Assembly: GCA_051954935.1 (NCBI GenBank)
Contig: JBQCHG010000024.1
Location: 3,838 to 67,837 of the forward strand
Length of the DNA stretch: 64,000 nucleotides
Source of the DNA: 66-474 sp051954935
Lineage (GTDB): Bacteria; Pseudomonadota; Gammaproteobacteria; Xanthomonadales; Rhodanobacteraceae
Reading direction: 5' to 3'
Of the stretch, positions 19,529-27,501 are shown piece by piece. Position numbers and translations under genes: made by a program. The first letter of the stretch is position 1. Every line of letters starts with the position of its first letter. Under the pieces are notes generated by a model. It had not been told where the DNA came from and did not search any database. It saw only the letters and a list, made by a program, of their open reading frames with translations.

Positions 19529-20296
19529 ATGCAACTCGATCAAGTGAAAGCGGTCATCACCGGCGGCGCGTCCGGACTCGGGAATGCGGTCGCACAATAC
19601 CTGGCATTGCACGGCGGCAAGGTCGCGCTGCTGGACGTGAACGAGGAGAAGGGCCGGCAGGCCGTCGACGCGCTGGGCCACGGCACGCGCTTTTTCCGCA
19701 CGGACGTCACGTCCGAAAACGAGGTGGTCGCCAACGTGGGCGCTGCGCGCGATGCGATGGGGGGCTTGAACGTGGTGATGAACTGCGCGGGCATCCTTGG
19801 CTCCGGCCGCGTGCTCGGCAAGGAAGGTCCGATGCCCCTGTCGCAATTCCAGGCCACGGTGATGGTGAACCTGATCGGCAGCTTCAATGTGGCCAAGGCC
19901 GGCGCTGCATTGATGCAGCACAACGAGGCCGGCGAGGACGGCGAACGCGGCGTCATCGTGAACACTGCATCGGTTGCGGCTTACGAAGGCCAGATCGGGC
20001 AGGCGGCGTATTCCGCATCCAAGGGCGGCGTGGTCGGCATGACCCTGCCAATGGCACGGGAGCTCGCGCGGTTCGGCATCCGCGTGGCGACCATAGCGCC
20101 GGGCATCTTCTGGACGCCGATGGTGGATGGCATGCCGGAAGCCGTGCAGCAATCGCTGTCGGCCTCGATTCCCTTCCCTTCACGCCTGGGGCAACCGGAA
20201 GAATTCGCAGGCACAGTCGCCTTCATCATCGGCAACCGTTACATCAATGGCGAGACGATCCGCCTCGATGGCGCGGTGAGGCTGGCGCCCAAGTGA
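19529..20296 (+). CDS. Short-chain dehydrogenase, 3-hydroxyacyl-CoA dehydrogenase type II-like
   Basis: A 255-residue SDR. It has the NAD-binding TGGASGLG near the N-terminus, NCAG after strand 4, and the catalytic Ser plus YSASK (Tyr-x3-Lys). The sequence resembles the HSD17B10/3-hydroxy-2-methylbutyryl-CoA dehydrogenase group: FFRTDVTSE and PFPSRLGQPEEFA are typical. It would oxidise branched or straight 3-hydroxyacyl-CoA with NAD and fits with the branched-chain amino acid genes in this half of the window. It is monocistronic with its own terminator. Confidence 0.9.
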   Translation: MQLDQVKAVITGGASGLGNAVAQYLALHGGKVALLDVNEEKGRQAVDALGHGTRFFRTDVTSENEVVANVGAARDAMGGLNVVMNCAGILGSGRVLGKEGPMPLSQFQATVMVNLIGSFNVAKAGAALMQHNEAGEDGERGVIVNTASVAAYEGQIGQAAYSASKGGVVGMTLPMARELARFGIRVATIAPGIFWTPMVDGMPEAVQQSLSASIPFPSRLGQPEEFAGTVAFIIGNRYINGETIRLDGAVRLAPK

Positions 20297-20311
20297 CGAC
20301 AGGATGGCGCC

Positions 20312-20358
20312 ATCCCGGACAGCACATCGCGCGTTGATCCGGGATCCATCTTTTTTTT
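20312..20358 (+). terminator. Intrinsic terminator after the SDR gene
   Basis: ATCCCGGA (20312-20319) pairs with TCCGGGAT (20338-20345), then CCATC and eight T residues (20351-20358). The loop is long (18 bases), but the T tract and position are convincing. Confidence 0.6.
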
Positions 20359-20381
20359 ATTTCCTCAAGCAAAAGCACTGG

Positions 20382-20401
20382 ATTCCGGCTTTCGCCGGAA
20401 T
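20382..20401. repeat. Short palindromic repeat (REP-like)
   Basis: ATTCCGGC-TTTC-GCCGGAAT is a perfect 8-bp inverted repeat followed by GACGAGC. The string GATTCCGGCTTTCGCCGGAA is, from general knowledge, a commonly repeated extragenic palindrome in proteobacterial genomes. Here it ends 12 bases before efpL and may shape its leader. Confidence 0.5.
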
Positions 20402-20413
20402 GACGAGCAAGGC

Positions 20414-20977
20414 ATGAAAGCTTCCGACACCAAAAAAGGCAACGTGGTCGAACACGATGGCGTCGTGTACCAGGTTCGCGACATCGAACGCAGCGCGCCC
20501 ACCGCTCGCGGCGGCAACGTCACTTTCCGTTTCACGCTGTATTCCATTCCGGGCGGGCGCAAGCTGGATCTCAGCCTGCGCGCGGACGACGACCTGCGCG
20601 AAATGGAACTGGTGCGCCGCGCGGCCAATTTTTCCTACATGGATGGCGACGCATTCGTATTCATGGATGCGGAGGATTACACCCAGTATGTACTCGGTCC
20701 GGAAACGGTCGGCGATGCCACCGGATACATTGTCGAAGGCCTTGAAGGCTATTACGTGCAGTTGATCGACGACGCGCCGGTGGCCTTACAGATTCCCGCC
20801 AGCGTGATGCTGACCGTGGTGGATACCGCCCCGGAACTGAAAGGCGCCAGCGCGACCAAGCGCACCAAGCCCGCGAAGCTCGATACAGGCATCGAAATCC
20901 AGGTTCCCGAGTACATCACCACCGGCGAGAAGGTCTGGGTGAACACAGCGACCGGCGAGTTTTCCGGCAGGGCGTGA
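20414..20977 (+). CDS. efpL: Elongation factor P-like protein EfpL/YeiP
   Basis: A 187-residue three-domain EF-P paralogue. KOW-like N-domain (KKGNVVEHDGVVYQVRDIE), OB domain II and OB domain III (EIQVPEYITTGEKVWVNT) are all recognisable. In the N-domain loop the expected modification site reads APTARGGN, with Arg at the tip as in the YeiP/EfpL group, rather than the Lys of canonical EF-P. It rescues ribosomes stalled at proline-containing motifs; several proteins in this window have such runs (autotransporter, Slp). Monocistronic. Confidence 0.92.
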   Translation: MKASDTKKGNVVEHDGVVYQVRDIERSAPTARGGNVTFRFTLYSIPGGRKLDLSLRADDDLREMELVRRAANFSYMDGDAFVFMDAEDYTQYVLGPETVGDATGYIVEGLEGYYVQLIDDAPVALQIPASVMLTVVDTAPELKGASATKRTKPAKLDTGIEIQVPEYITTGEKVWVNTATGEFSGRA

Positions 20978-21056
20978 CCCCGGCCCCTTGCCCATCCAGC
21001 GCCCGTCGCGTAGGCTCGGCTGGCTGCGATGCTGGATGCGCCGCGCAATTGATAAT

Positions 21057-21103
21057 GCGGTCAGGACGATCGCTTTTTGATCTTCGCGATCATGGACGAT
21101 CGC
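21057..21103 (+). promoter_or_regulatory. Two-hairpin GGA-loop RNA element, copy A
   Basis: Hairpin 1 is GCGGTC-AGGAC-GATCGC (21057-21073). A 12-base linker TTTTTGATCTTC follows, then hairpin 2 GCGATC-ATGGAC-GATCGC (21086-21103). The same architecture occurs at 26221-26268 and, on the minus strand, at 42655-42702, with compensatory changes in the stems. This copy lies 70 bases before the APC permease start and is in sense orientation. The GGA-bearing loops suggest a CsrA/RsmA-type binding site. No name is assigned. Confidence 0.75.
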
Positions 21104-21173
21104 CGAAACTGGCATCGCAGCCACCTCAGCGGAGGCTGCACCATAACGCGCAGCAACCCGCGGGGGAATGCAC

Positions 21174-22700
21174 ATGATCTTCTGGCGAATCAAACCGCTC
21201 GACCAGATTCTCGCAACGGCCGAGAAGAAGTCACTGAAGCGGCAACTCGGGCCGATCCAGCTCACCTTGCTGGGCATCGGCGCGGTGATCGGCACGGGTA
21301 TTTTCGTGCTGACCGCGGAAGCGGCGCAGAAAGCCGGCCCGGCCATGATGCTATCGTTCGTGATCGCTGCCGTGGTCTGCGGACTGGCCGCGCTCGCTTA
21401 CGCGGAACTCGCGGCGATGGTGCCGGTTTCGGGCTCCGCCTACACCTACACCTACGGCGTGATGGGCGAGCTGATCGCCTGGATCGTCGGCTGGGCGCTG
21501 GTACTGGAATACGCGATCGGCGCTACCGCCGTATGCGTGGGCTGGTCGGGCTACGTGAACGGCCTGCTCAATAGCGGCATTTTCGGCCTGGTCAAACCCG
21601 GCACGCTCTCGTTGCCGACCTGGTTGCAAACCGGTCCGTTCCTGGGCGGCGGATTCAACCTGCTGGCGTTCCTGATCGGTATCGCGGTGACCTGGCTGCT
21701 GGTGATCGGCACCTCCAAGAGCGCACGCGTCAATGCGGTGCTGGTAGCAATCAAGATCATCGCGCTGACCGCATTCATCGCGCTCGCGCTGCCGGCAGTC
21801 AAGAGCGTCAATCTGCATCCATTCCTGCCCAACGGTTGGGGTAGTCCGACCGGTGGCGTCGGCGTGCTGGGTGCGGCGGCATCGATCTTCTTCGCCTATG
21901 TCGGCTTCGACGCGGTTTCGACCGCAGCGGAAGAAACCAAGAACCCGCAGCGCAATATCCCGATCGGCCTGATCGGCGCGCTGACGATCTGCACCATTTT
22001 CTACCTGCTGGTGGGTTACGGTGCAGCCGGCTCCGTCGGCGCCCAACCGATGCTGGGACCGAATGGAATGGCACTGGATCCGGGTACGCCGGCTATGGCG
22101 GCTGCCTGCCAGGGCTCGCAGGCGCTGGTATGCAGCAATGAGCCGCTCGCCCACGTGATCCGGGTCCTCGGGTTCCCGCAGGTCGGTAATCTGATCGCGC
22201 TGGCTGCCATCGTCGCGCTGCCGTCCGTGATTCTGATGATGATGTTCGGACAGACCCGCATCTTCTTCACGATGTCGCGCGACGGTCTGCTGCCGAGCAA
22301 GTTTTCCAGCGTCCATCCCCGCTTCTTCACCCCGCACGTGATCACCTACGTAACCGGCTTCGTGGTGTCGTTCTGCGCGGCGCTGTTTCCGGTCGGCAAG
22401 CTGGCGGACACTTCCAACGCGGGCACCCTGCTCGCTTTCGCGATGGTGTCCATCGGCGTGATGATCCTGCGCAAGCAGCAACCCCACCGGCCACGACCGT
22501 TCCGCACGCCATTGATCTGGATCGTCTGCCCGCTGGCGGTAGCGGGCTGTATCCTGCTGTTCGTCAACCTGAGCATCGTGGCCAAGGTCGTGTTCGCAGG
22601 CTGGGCGGTGATCGGTCTGATTCTTTACGGCCTGTACGGCTACCGTCGCAGTCAACTCTCTCCGGAAGGCGTGGCACGCGCGCTGGAAGACGTCGTGTGA
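21174..22700 (+). CDS. APC-family amino acid permease
   Basis: A 508-residue transporter with about 12 hydrophobic segments. I chose ATG 21174 because GGGGGA sits 6 bases upstream; an ATG 6 bases earlier would be too close to it. The N-terminal LGIGAVIGTGIFVLTAEAA is the unwound TM1 substrate site of the APC superfamily, and FFAYVGFDAVSTAAEETKNP marks TM6. It resembles cationic amino acid permeases of the YfnA/CAT group. It is followed 43 bases later by a second, related permease. Regulation through the upstream two-hairpin element is inferred. Confidence 0.92.
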   Translation: MIFWRIKPLDQILATAEKKSLKRQLGPIQLTLLGIGAVIGTGIFVLTAEAAQKAGPAMMLSFVIAAVVCGLAALAYAELAAMVPVSGSAYTYTYGVMGELIAWIVGWALVLEYAIGATAVCVGWSGYVNGLLNSGIFGLVKPGTLSLPTWLQTGPFLGGGFNLLAFLIGIAVTWLLVIGTSKSARVNAVLVAIKIIALTAFIALALPAVKSVNLHPFLPNGWGSPTGGVGVLGAAASIFFAYVGFDAVSTAAEETKNPQRNIPIGLIGALTICTIFYLLVGYGAAGSVGAQPMLGPNGMALDPGTPAMAAACQGSQALVCSNEPLAHVIRVLGFPQVGNLIALAAIVALPSVILMMMFGQTRIFFTMSRDGLLPSKFSSVHPRFFTPHVITYVTGFVVSFCAALFPVGKLADTSNAGTLLAFAMVSIGVMILRKQQPHRPRPFRTPLIWIVCPLAVAGCILLFVNLSIVAKVVFAGWAVIGLILYGLYGYRRSQLSPEGVARALEDVV

Positions 22701-22743
22701 CGCCGCGGGCCGGCGCCGCCGGCCCGACCTTCCCGGAGACTTC

Positions 22744-24237
22744 ATGTTCCAGCAACTGCTCGCCAGAAAAACCGATTTCGTCGGCGTCGAAACCAGCGGG
22801 AGCCAGGGTGTCGAGCTGCGCCGCACGCTTGGCCCTTGGGGGTTGACCGCGCTGGGAATCGGTGCGGTGATCGGCGGCGGCATTTTCGTGATCACCGGCC
22901 AGGCGGCCGCGGAACACGCCGGCCCGGCCGTGCTGCTGTCGTTTCTGATCGCGGCGGTGTGCTGCAGCTTCACCGCACTGTGCTACGCCGAGTTCGCCAC
23001 GTTGATCCCGATGTCGGGCAGCTCGTATTCGTACGCCTACGCCACGCTCGGCGAACTGGCGGCCTGGTTCATCGGCTGGAACATGGTGCTGGAGTACGGC
23101 GTATCGGCTTCCGCTGTGGCGGTGAGCTGGACCGGCTATTTCACCAGCCTGCTCGATCACCTCGGTTTGCATCTGCCGGCGGTACTGACGAACGCGCCTT
23201 TGGCGTTCCAGGACAACCATCTGGTCGTCACCGGTGCGCTGTTCAACCTTCCGGCGGTGGCGCTGGTACTCGGGCTCACCTGGCTGTGCTACGTCGGTAT
23301 CCGCGAATCCAGCGGCGTCAATACGGCGATGGTGGCGCTCAAGGTGGCTTTGATCATTGTCGTGATCATCGCCGGCTGGCATTACGTGAACCCGCACCTC
23401 TGGGAACCGTTCATCCCGCCGGCCGAAGGTCCGGAGAAATATGGCTGGGGCGGCATCATGCGCGCGGCCACGCTGGTGTTCTTCGCCTATATCGGTTTCG
23501 AAGCGACGTCGACCGCCGCGCAGGAAGCCAAGAACCCGCAGCGCGACCTGCCGATCGGCACGCTGGCTTCGCTTGCGGTATGCACCATTCTCTACATCGG
23601 CATGTCGGCGGTGCTTACCGGATTGCTGCCGTTCGCCCAGCTCGGAACATCCGAGCCGGTGGTCACCGCAGTGGCGGCCCACCCGCAGTTGAACTGGCTT
23701 CGCTGGCTGGTCGAGATCGGCGCGATGATCGGGCTGGCTTCGGTGGTGCTGGTGATGGTCATCGCGCAGCCCCGCATCTTCATGATCATGGGCCGCGACG
23801 GCATGCTGCCGCCCGTCTTCGCGCGGCTGCACCCCCGTTACCGCACGCCGCACATCAATACCTTGATCACCGGCGCCGGCATCGCTGCGCTCGCGGCGAT
23901 CTTCCCTCTGGACATCCTCGGCGACCTGGTCTCGATGGGAACGCTGATCGCATTTGTCGCCGTGTGTCTGGGTGTATTGATCCTGCGTCGCACCCGCCCC
24001 GAACTGCCGCGCACCTTCCGCGTGCCGTGGGCACCGGTCACCTGCACGTTCGGCGTGCTGAGCTGCCTCATGCTGCTGTACTGGGAGAACTGGTACAACT
24101 GGAGCCTGATGGGGGCCTGGACTGTGATCGGGTTCGCGATCTATTTCGGCTACGGCTACCGCCACAGCCACCTGCGCCAACCTGCCGGACAGGTCGCCGC
24201 GCACGGCTCGCGGCCCGTCCTTCCTGAACAAGAATAA
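22744..24237 (+). CDS. APC-family amino acid permease, paralogue of the preceding gene
   Basis: A 497-residue transporter with about 12 membrane segments. GGAG precedes the ATG. LGIGAVIGGGIFVITGQAA (TM1) and FFAYIGFEATSTAAQEAKNP (TM6) correspond closely to the upstream gene, showing a tandem duplication followed by divergence; the large loop near residues 300-330 of the first protein is absent here. Probably co-transcribed with it, since only 43 bases separate them. Substrate unknown; cationic amino acids are typical for the group. Confidence 0.92.
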   Translation: MFQQLLARKTDFVGVETSGSQGVELRRTLGPWGLTALGIGAVIGGGIFVITGQAAAEHAGPAVLLSFLIAAVCCSFTALCYAEFATLIPMSGSSYSYAYATLGELAAWFIGWNMVLEYGVSASAVAVSWTGYFTSLLDHLGLHLPAVLTNAPLAFQDNHLVVTGALFNLPAVALVLGLTWLCYVGIRESSGVNTAMVALKVALIIVVIIAGWHYVNPHLWEPFIPPAEGPEKYGWGGIMRAATLVFFAYIGFEATSTAAQEAKNPQRDLPIGTLASLAVCTILYIGMSAVLTGLLPFAQLGTSEPVVTAVAAHPQLNWLRWLVEIGAMIGLASVVLVMVIAQPRIFMIMGRDGMLPPVFARLHPRYRTPHINTLITGAGIAALAAIFPLDILGDLVSMGTLIAFVAVCLGVLILRRTRPELPRTFRVPWAPVTCTFGVLSCLMLLYWENWYNWSLMGAWTVIGFAIYFGYGYRHSHLRQPAGQVAAHGSRPVLPEQE

Positions 24238-24589
24238 ACGTCCGATTTATCCTGTAAGTACATGTTTTAATGATGTGTATAAGTCGGATCTTGTGGACAG
24301 CTCGATTCCATTGGCTACCCCGTCCGGCCCGCGCTATGATCCTTCTTCCGCGGGCTTTTCCATTGGCAGTGGACCCCGGATTGTCGCCCGGGTGCGGCAG
24401 GCGTAGTCAGCTCCTCCGTCTGCCGTATCCCGGGTGATGTTGTCTTTCTGCCTGCGCGAGCATCCATGTTCGCCCGCCTGCATCCGGTAGCTCCCCGTAA
24501 GCAACCCTACCGCGGCAATTCGCGGCACTACTCCCTACCCGCACTTATCGAAGACGGACCGCGCCGGGTGGCGAGGCCGCGTCAGGCAA
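24238..24589. other. Gene-poor 352-base region with promoter-like motif and hairpins
   Basis: No convincing gene is present. The 5' part is AT-rich with an imperfect inverted repeat TCCGATTTAT/ATAAGTCGGA (24241-24250 and 24279-24288) that may end the permease transcript. TTGGCT (24311) and TATGAT (24335) with 18-base spacing look like a plus-strand promoter. Downstream a long hairpin pairs CCCGGGTGCGGCAGGCG (24387-24403) with CGTCTGCCGTATCCCGGG (24417-24434). An unrecognised small RNA is possible. I tested mentally for tmRNA, RNase P, 6S and manganese-riboswitch signatures and saw none. Confidence 0.4.
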
Positions 24590-24913
24590 CTACGTTTTCG
24601 CTGAATAACCCGCGCACCAGCCTTTCGCCGCAACCGCCTTGCCCGGATAAAGCGAGCACGGTCCGTACGCCTGACCGGCGGCTCCTTGGAAGAAGCGGCA
24701 GTTCGCGCAAGCCTGACCCGGTTTATGCGGCGATGGCGCCTTGCTGGCGTCTTCGGTGTAGTGCAGCGCCTTCGCCGTGGGATCGGCATCGGTCAGGTGC
24801 GGCAGGTCCGCCGCGCGCGCTGTGCGCGGCAGCAGCCCGGCCAGCAGCGCACTTCCGGCGATGCCCCCGAGCAACCCGATGAAGCGGCGGCGGCTTACGA
24901 CGATGTCTCGCAT
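24590..24913 (-). CDS. High-potential iron-sulfur protein (HiPIP)
   Basis: A 107-residue periplasmic electron carrier. ATG 24913 is chosen because GGAG lies 7 bases upstream; two longer starts lack one. SRRRFIGLLGG is a twin-arginine signal, and cleavage is expected near ARAAD. The mature chain of about 75 residues has four cysteines in the HiPIP spacing (CANC, then CSLY and WCAGY), which would hold a 4Fe-4S cluster. Such proteins donate electrons to terminal oxidases or reductases. Divergent from mtnB. Confidence 0.9.
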   Translation of the reverse strand: MRDIVVSRRRFIGLLGGIAGSALLAGLLPRTARAADLPHLTDADPTAKALHYTEDASKAPSPHKPGQACANCRFFQGAAGQAYGPCSLYPGKAVAAKGWCAGYSAKT

Positions 24914-25002
24914 GATTGGCTCCGACATTCGAGGAAAGACTCTTCTATCGTACGCTTGTTTTTTCGCCATCGCAGAGTGATCACCGTGCTACATTCACGC
25001 GC

Positions 25003-25668
25003 ATGAACGATTCTTTCAATGCATCCCGGCTCCGTGCCGCGGGTGTCGATCCCATGCGCCTGGCCGAATGCGCGCGCGAAATCGCGCAAACCGGAACGCA
25101 ACTGGCCGCGCTCGGATGGACGCCGGCGACGAGCAGCAATTTTTCGATGAGGCTGGATGTAAACCATGCCGCGATCACGATCTCCGGGCGCGACAAGGGC
25201 GCGCTGATGCCTGGGGACGTGATGGTGATTGATCTGGACGGGCGACCGGTCGCCACCGATGCGCGCCCCTCCGCGGAAACGGCGTTGCACACCCAGATCT
25301 ACAAACGCATGCCGCAATCCGGCGCGGTACTGCACACGCATTCGCGCACACAGACGGTGGCCTCGCGGCTATTCGCACGAGCCGGCGTGATCGAGCTGGC
25401 CGGCTACGAATTGCTGAAGGCCTTCTCGGGCTACGTCACCCACGAGGCTGCCATGCAGTTGCCGGTATTTCCGAACACCCAGGACATGCCGGAACTGGTG
25501 GCGCGGGTGGATGCGCGGCTGGACTCCGGCAAGCCGTTGCACGCCTATCTGATAGACGGCCACGGCGTCTACACTTGGGGCCGCGACATGGTCGAGACCC
25601 GACGCCATCTCGAGGCGCTGGAATTCATGCTCGCTTGCGAACTGGATCTCAAGAGGTTGGGCGCATGA
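25003..25668 (+). CDS. mtnB: Methylthioribulose-1-phosphate dehydratase
   Basis: A 221-residue class II aldolase-fold enzyme of methionine salvage that dehydrates 5-methylthioribulose 1-phosphate. ATSSNFSMR, ISGRDKGAL, the zinc ligands HTHSRTQT and a later His in IDGHGVYTWG are all visible. The ATG at 25003 gives the normal length; the longer reading frame upstream overlaps the HiPIP promoter. The stop overlaps the mtnD start (ATGA), so the two are coupled. Confidence 0.94.
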   Translation: MNDSFNASRLRAAGVDPMRLAECAREIAQTGTQLAALGWTPATSSNFSMRLDVNHAAITISGRDKGALMPGDVMVIDLDGRPVATDARPSAETALHTQIYKRMPQSGAVLHTHSRTQTVASRLFARAGVIELAGYELLKAFSGYVTHEAAMQLPVFPNTQDMPELVARVDARLDSGKPLHAYLIDGHGVYTWGRDMVETRRHLEALEFMLACELDLKRLGA

Positions 25669-26210
25669 GCCGCTTGCGGATTTTCGAGGAAAGCGAGGGC
25701 CAGGCGCCCGCGCAAACTTTCGACGACCACGCCCAGATCGCGCGCGAACTGGGCAAGGTTGGCGTGCGTTTCGAACGCTGGCAGGCCTCCCAGCCGATCG
25801 CGCCGGGTGCCGCCCAGGAAGCCGTGATCGAAGCCTATCGCGGCGACATCGAACGCCTGCAGCGCGAACATGGTTACAAGGCGGTGGACGTGATCTCGCT
25901 CAATGCCGGCCACCCACAGAAGGGCGCGCTCCGCCAGAAATTCCTGAACGAGCACACCCACTCCGAGGATGAGGTGCGTTTTTTCGTCGCCGGCGAAGGG
26001 CTGTTCACGCTGCACATCGAAGATCGTGTCTACGAGGTGTTGTGCTGCCAGGGCGACCTGATAGGCGTGCCAGACGGCACCCGTCATTGGTTCGACATGG
26101 GCCCGAACCCCGGTTTCGTGGCGATCCGGTTGTTCACCAACCCGGAAGGATGGGTGGCGCAGTTCACCGGGGACGAGATCGCTTCACGATTCCCGCGCCT
26201 GGAAAACTGA
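25665..26210 (+). CDS. mtnD: Acireductone dioxygenase
   Basis: A 181-residue cupin oxidising acireductone in methionine salvage; the iron form gives the methionine precursor 2-keto-4-methylthiobutyrate and formate. Metal ligands are seen in EHTHSEDEVRFFVAG (His, His, Glu) with the final His in GTRHWFDMG. It is translationally coupled to mtnB. The next enzyme gene, mtnC, comes only after a PH-domain membrane protein gene that is preceded by a two-hairpin RNA element. Confidence 0.95.
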   Translation: MSRLRIFEESEGQAPAQTFDDHAQIARELGKVGVRFERWQASQPIAPGAAQEAVIEAYRGDIERLQREHGYKAVDVISLNAGHPQKGALRQKFLNEHTHSEDEVRFFVAGEGLFTLHIEDRVYEVLCCQGDLIGVPDGTRHWFDMGPNPGFVAIRLFTNPEGWVAQFTGDEIASRFPRLEN

Positions 26211-26220
26211 ATTGAAAAGT

Positions 26221-26268
26221 GCAGCCCCGGATGGCTGCCTTCTGATCTCCGCACTCATGGACGAGTGC
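26221..26268 (+). promoter_or_regulatory. Two-hairpin GGA-loop RNA element, copy C
   Basis: Hairpin 1 is GCAGCC-CCGGAT-GGCTGC (26221-26238), linker CTTCTGATCTCC (12 bases), and hairpin 2 is GCACTC-ATGGAC-GAGTGC (26251-26268). Both stems are perfect. It fills the gap between the mtnD stop and the PH-domain gene, ending 13 bases before its ATG and directly abutting the AAGGAAAAG ribosome-binding site. A protein bound to hairpin 2 could therefore affect initiation. Compare 21057-21103 and 42655-42702. Confidence 0.8.
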
Positions 26269-26281
26269 AAAGGAAAAGAGC

Positions 26282-26809
26282 ATGGCGTCCTACATCGAGC
26301 AATCGCTCGCACCAGGCGAGAAGATCGTTGCCACCTTCCGGCTGCATTGGCTGGTCTGGATCAGGATGTGGTTCGTCCTGGCATTGGGCGCGACCATCGC
26401 GGTCGGCATTCTCTGGCTGGGCGCCGCCGGTTTCGGGGGTGCGTCCTTTGCCGGCGTATGGTGGCTCGCGCTGGGGGTAGCAATCGTGGCGATGATCATC
26501 GCGCTGTACGAGTGGCTGGGCTTGCGCAGCATCGAACAGGGCGTGACCAATCATCGGGTAATCCGCAAGACCGGAGTGGTCAGCCGGCAATCCACCGAAC
26601 TGCGACTGGCCTCGATCGAGACCGTGGACCTCAGGCAATCCTTCTGGGGCCGTATCTTCCGCTTCGGCAACGTCGAGATCACCGGCCGCGGTGAAACTGC
26701 CATGTTCCTGGAACGCCTGAGCGATCCGATCGGGGTGAAGCGCGCGATCGAAACCGCCTATTCCGGCTATGCCGAAGGCATGCGCGCCGGCGCGGGTGCG
26801 CCGGCGTGA
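26282..26809 (+). CDS. Membrane protein with bacterial PH domain (bPH2)
   Basis: A 175-residue protein: a short N-terminal part, two transmembrane helices (about residues 23-45 and 57-80), then a cytosolic bacterial pleckstrin-homology domain containing VTNHRVIRKTGVVSRQSTEL and a conserved IETVDLRQSFWGRIFRFGNV block. AAGGAAAAG lies 6-13 bases upstream. The stop overlaps the mtnC start (GTGA), so it is embedded in the methionine salvage operon, although the family has no known link to that pathway. Function unknown; envelope association is likely. Confidence 0.88.
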   Translation: MASYIEQSLAPGEKIVATFRLHWLVWIRMWFVLALGATIAVGILWLGAAGFGGASFAGVWWLALGVAIVAMIIALYEWLGLRSIEQGVTNHRVIRKTGVVSRQSTELRLASIETVDLRQSFWGRIFRFGNVEITGRGETAMFLERLSDPIGVKRAIETAYSGYAEGMRAGAGAPA

Positions 26810-27501
26810 GCGCGGAATCCGGCTTGCGCGCCATTCTCACGGACATCGAGGGCACCACCAGCTCGATCGTCTTCGTCAAGGATGTGCTGTTCCCCTATTC
26901 GCGCGCGCGCCTGCCCGCCTTCGTCGAGGCGCACGCACACGAGCCCAAGGTGCAGCACCGGTTGCGCGAAGCCGCAGTAGAAGCAGGGCTTCCCGAATCG
27001 GATCGCGATGCGATCGTCACTACGCTGTTGGGCTGGATAGACGAGGACCGCAAGGCCACGCCGCTGAAAGCCTTGCAGGGCATGATCTGGCGCGAGGGCT
27101 ACGAAACCGGCGCCTACCGCGCACACATGTATCCGGAAGTCGCGGCGAAACTGCGGGAATGGAAAGCGCGCGGCTTGCGCCTTTACGTGTACTCCTCCGG
27201 TTCTGTTGCAGCGCAGAAGCTGTTCTTCGCATACTCCGAAGCCGGCGACCTCACGCCGCTGTTCGACGGCTATTTCGACACCGAGATCGGGGGCAAGCGC
27301 GAAGCGGACTCCTATTCGAGGATCGTCTCGGCCATCAACGCACGACCGGGTGAAGTGCTGTTCCTCTCAGACATTTCCGCCGAACTGGACGCCGCACGCG
27401 CCGCCGGCCTGCGCATCACGCAGCTGTGCCGGCCACCTGAAATGTGCCCGCAGGCGAGTGCGCATCCGTGCGTGGCGGATTTTGACGGAATAGCGATCTG
27501 A
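26806..27501 (+). CDS. mtnC: Enolase-phosphatase E1
   Basis: A 231-residue HAD-superfamily enzyme that enolises and dephosphorylates 2,3-diketo-5-methylthiopentyl-1-phosphate to acireductone, the substrate of mtnD. Motif I ILTDIEGTTSS, motif II VYSSGS and motif III with Lys (GGKREADSY) followed by FLSDISAELDAA are present. The GTG start at 26806 is coupled to the preceding stop. Length is normal. mtnA and mtnK-type genes are not in the window. Confidence 0.95.
   Translation: MSAESGLRAILTDIEGTTSSIVFVKDVLFPYSRARLPAFVEAHAHEPKVQHRLREAAVEAGLPESDRDAIVTTLLGWIDEDRKATPLKALQGMIWREGYETGAYRAHMYPEVAAKLREWKARGLRLYVYSSGSVAAQKLFFAYSEAGDLTPLFDGYFDTEIGGKREADSYSRIVSAINARPGEVLFLSDISAELDAARAAGLRITQLCRPPEMCPQASAHPCVADFDGIAI

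Noticed and set aside
24360..24560. Known structured RNA (6S, tmRNA, RNase P, manganese riboswitch) in the gap
   Set aside because: The expected conserved strings of these families are absent on both strands; only generic hairpins remain.
24466..24882. A 138-codon plus-strand frame across the HiPIP gene
   Set aside because: It runs antisense through the HiPIP Cys motifs, is Arg/Pro/Ser-rich and has no ribosome-binding site.
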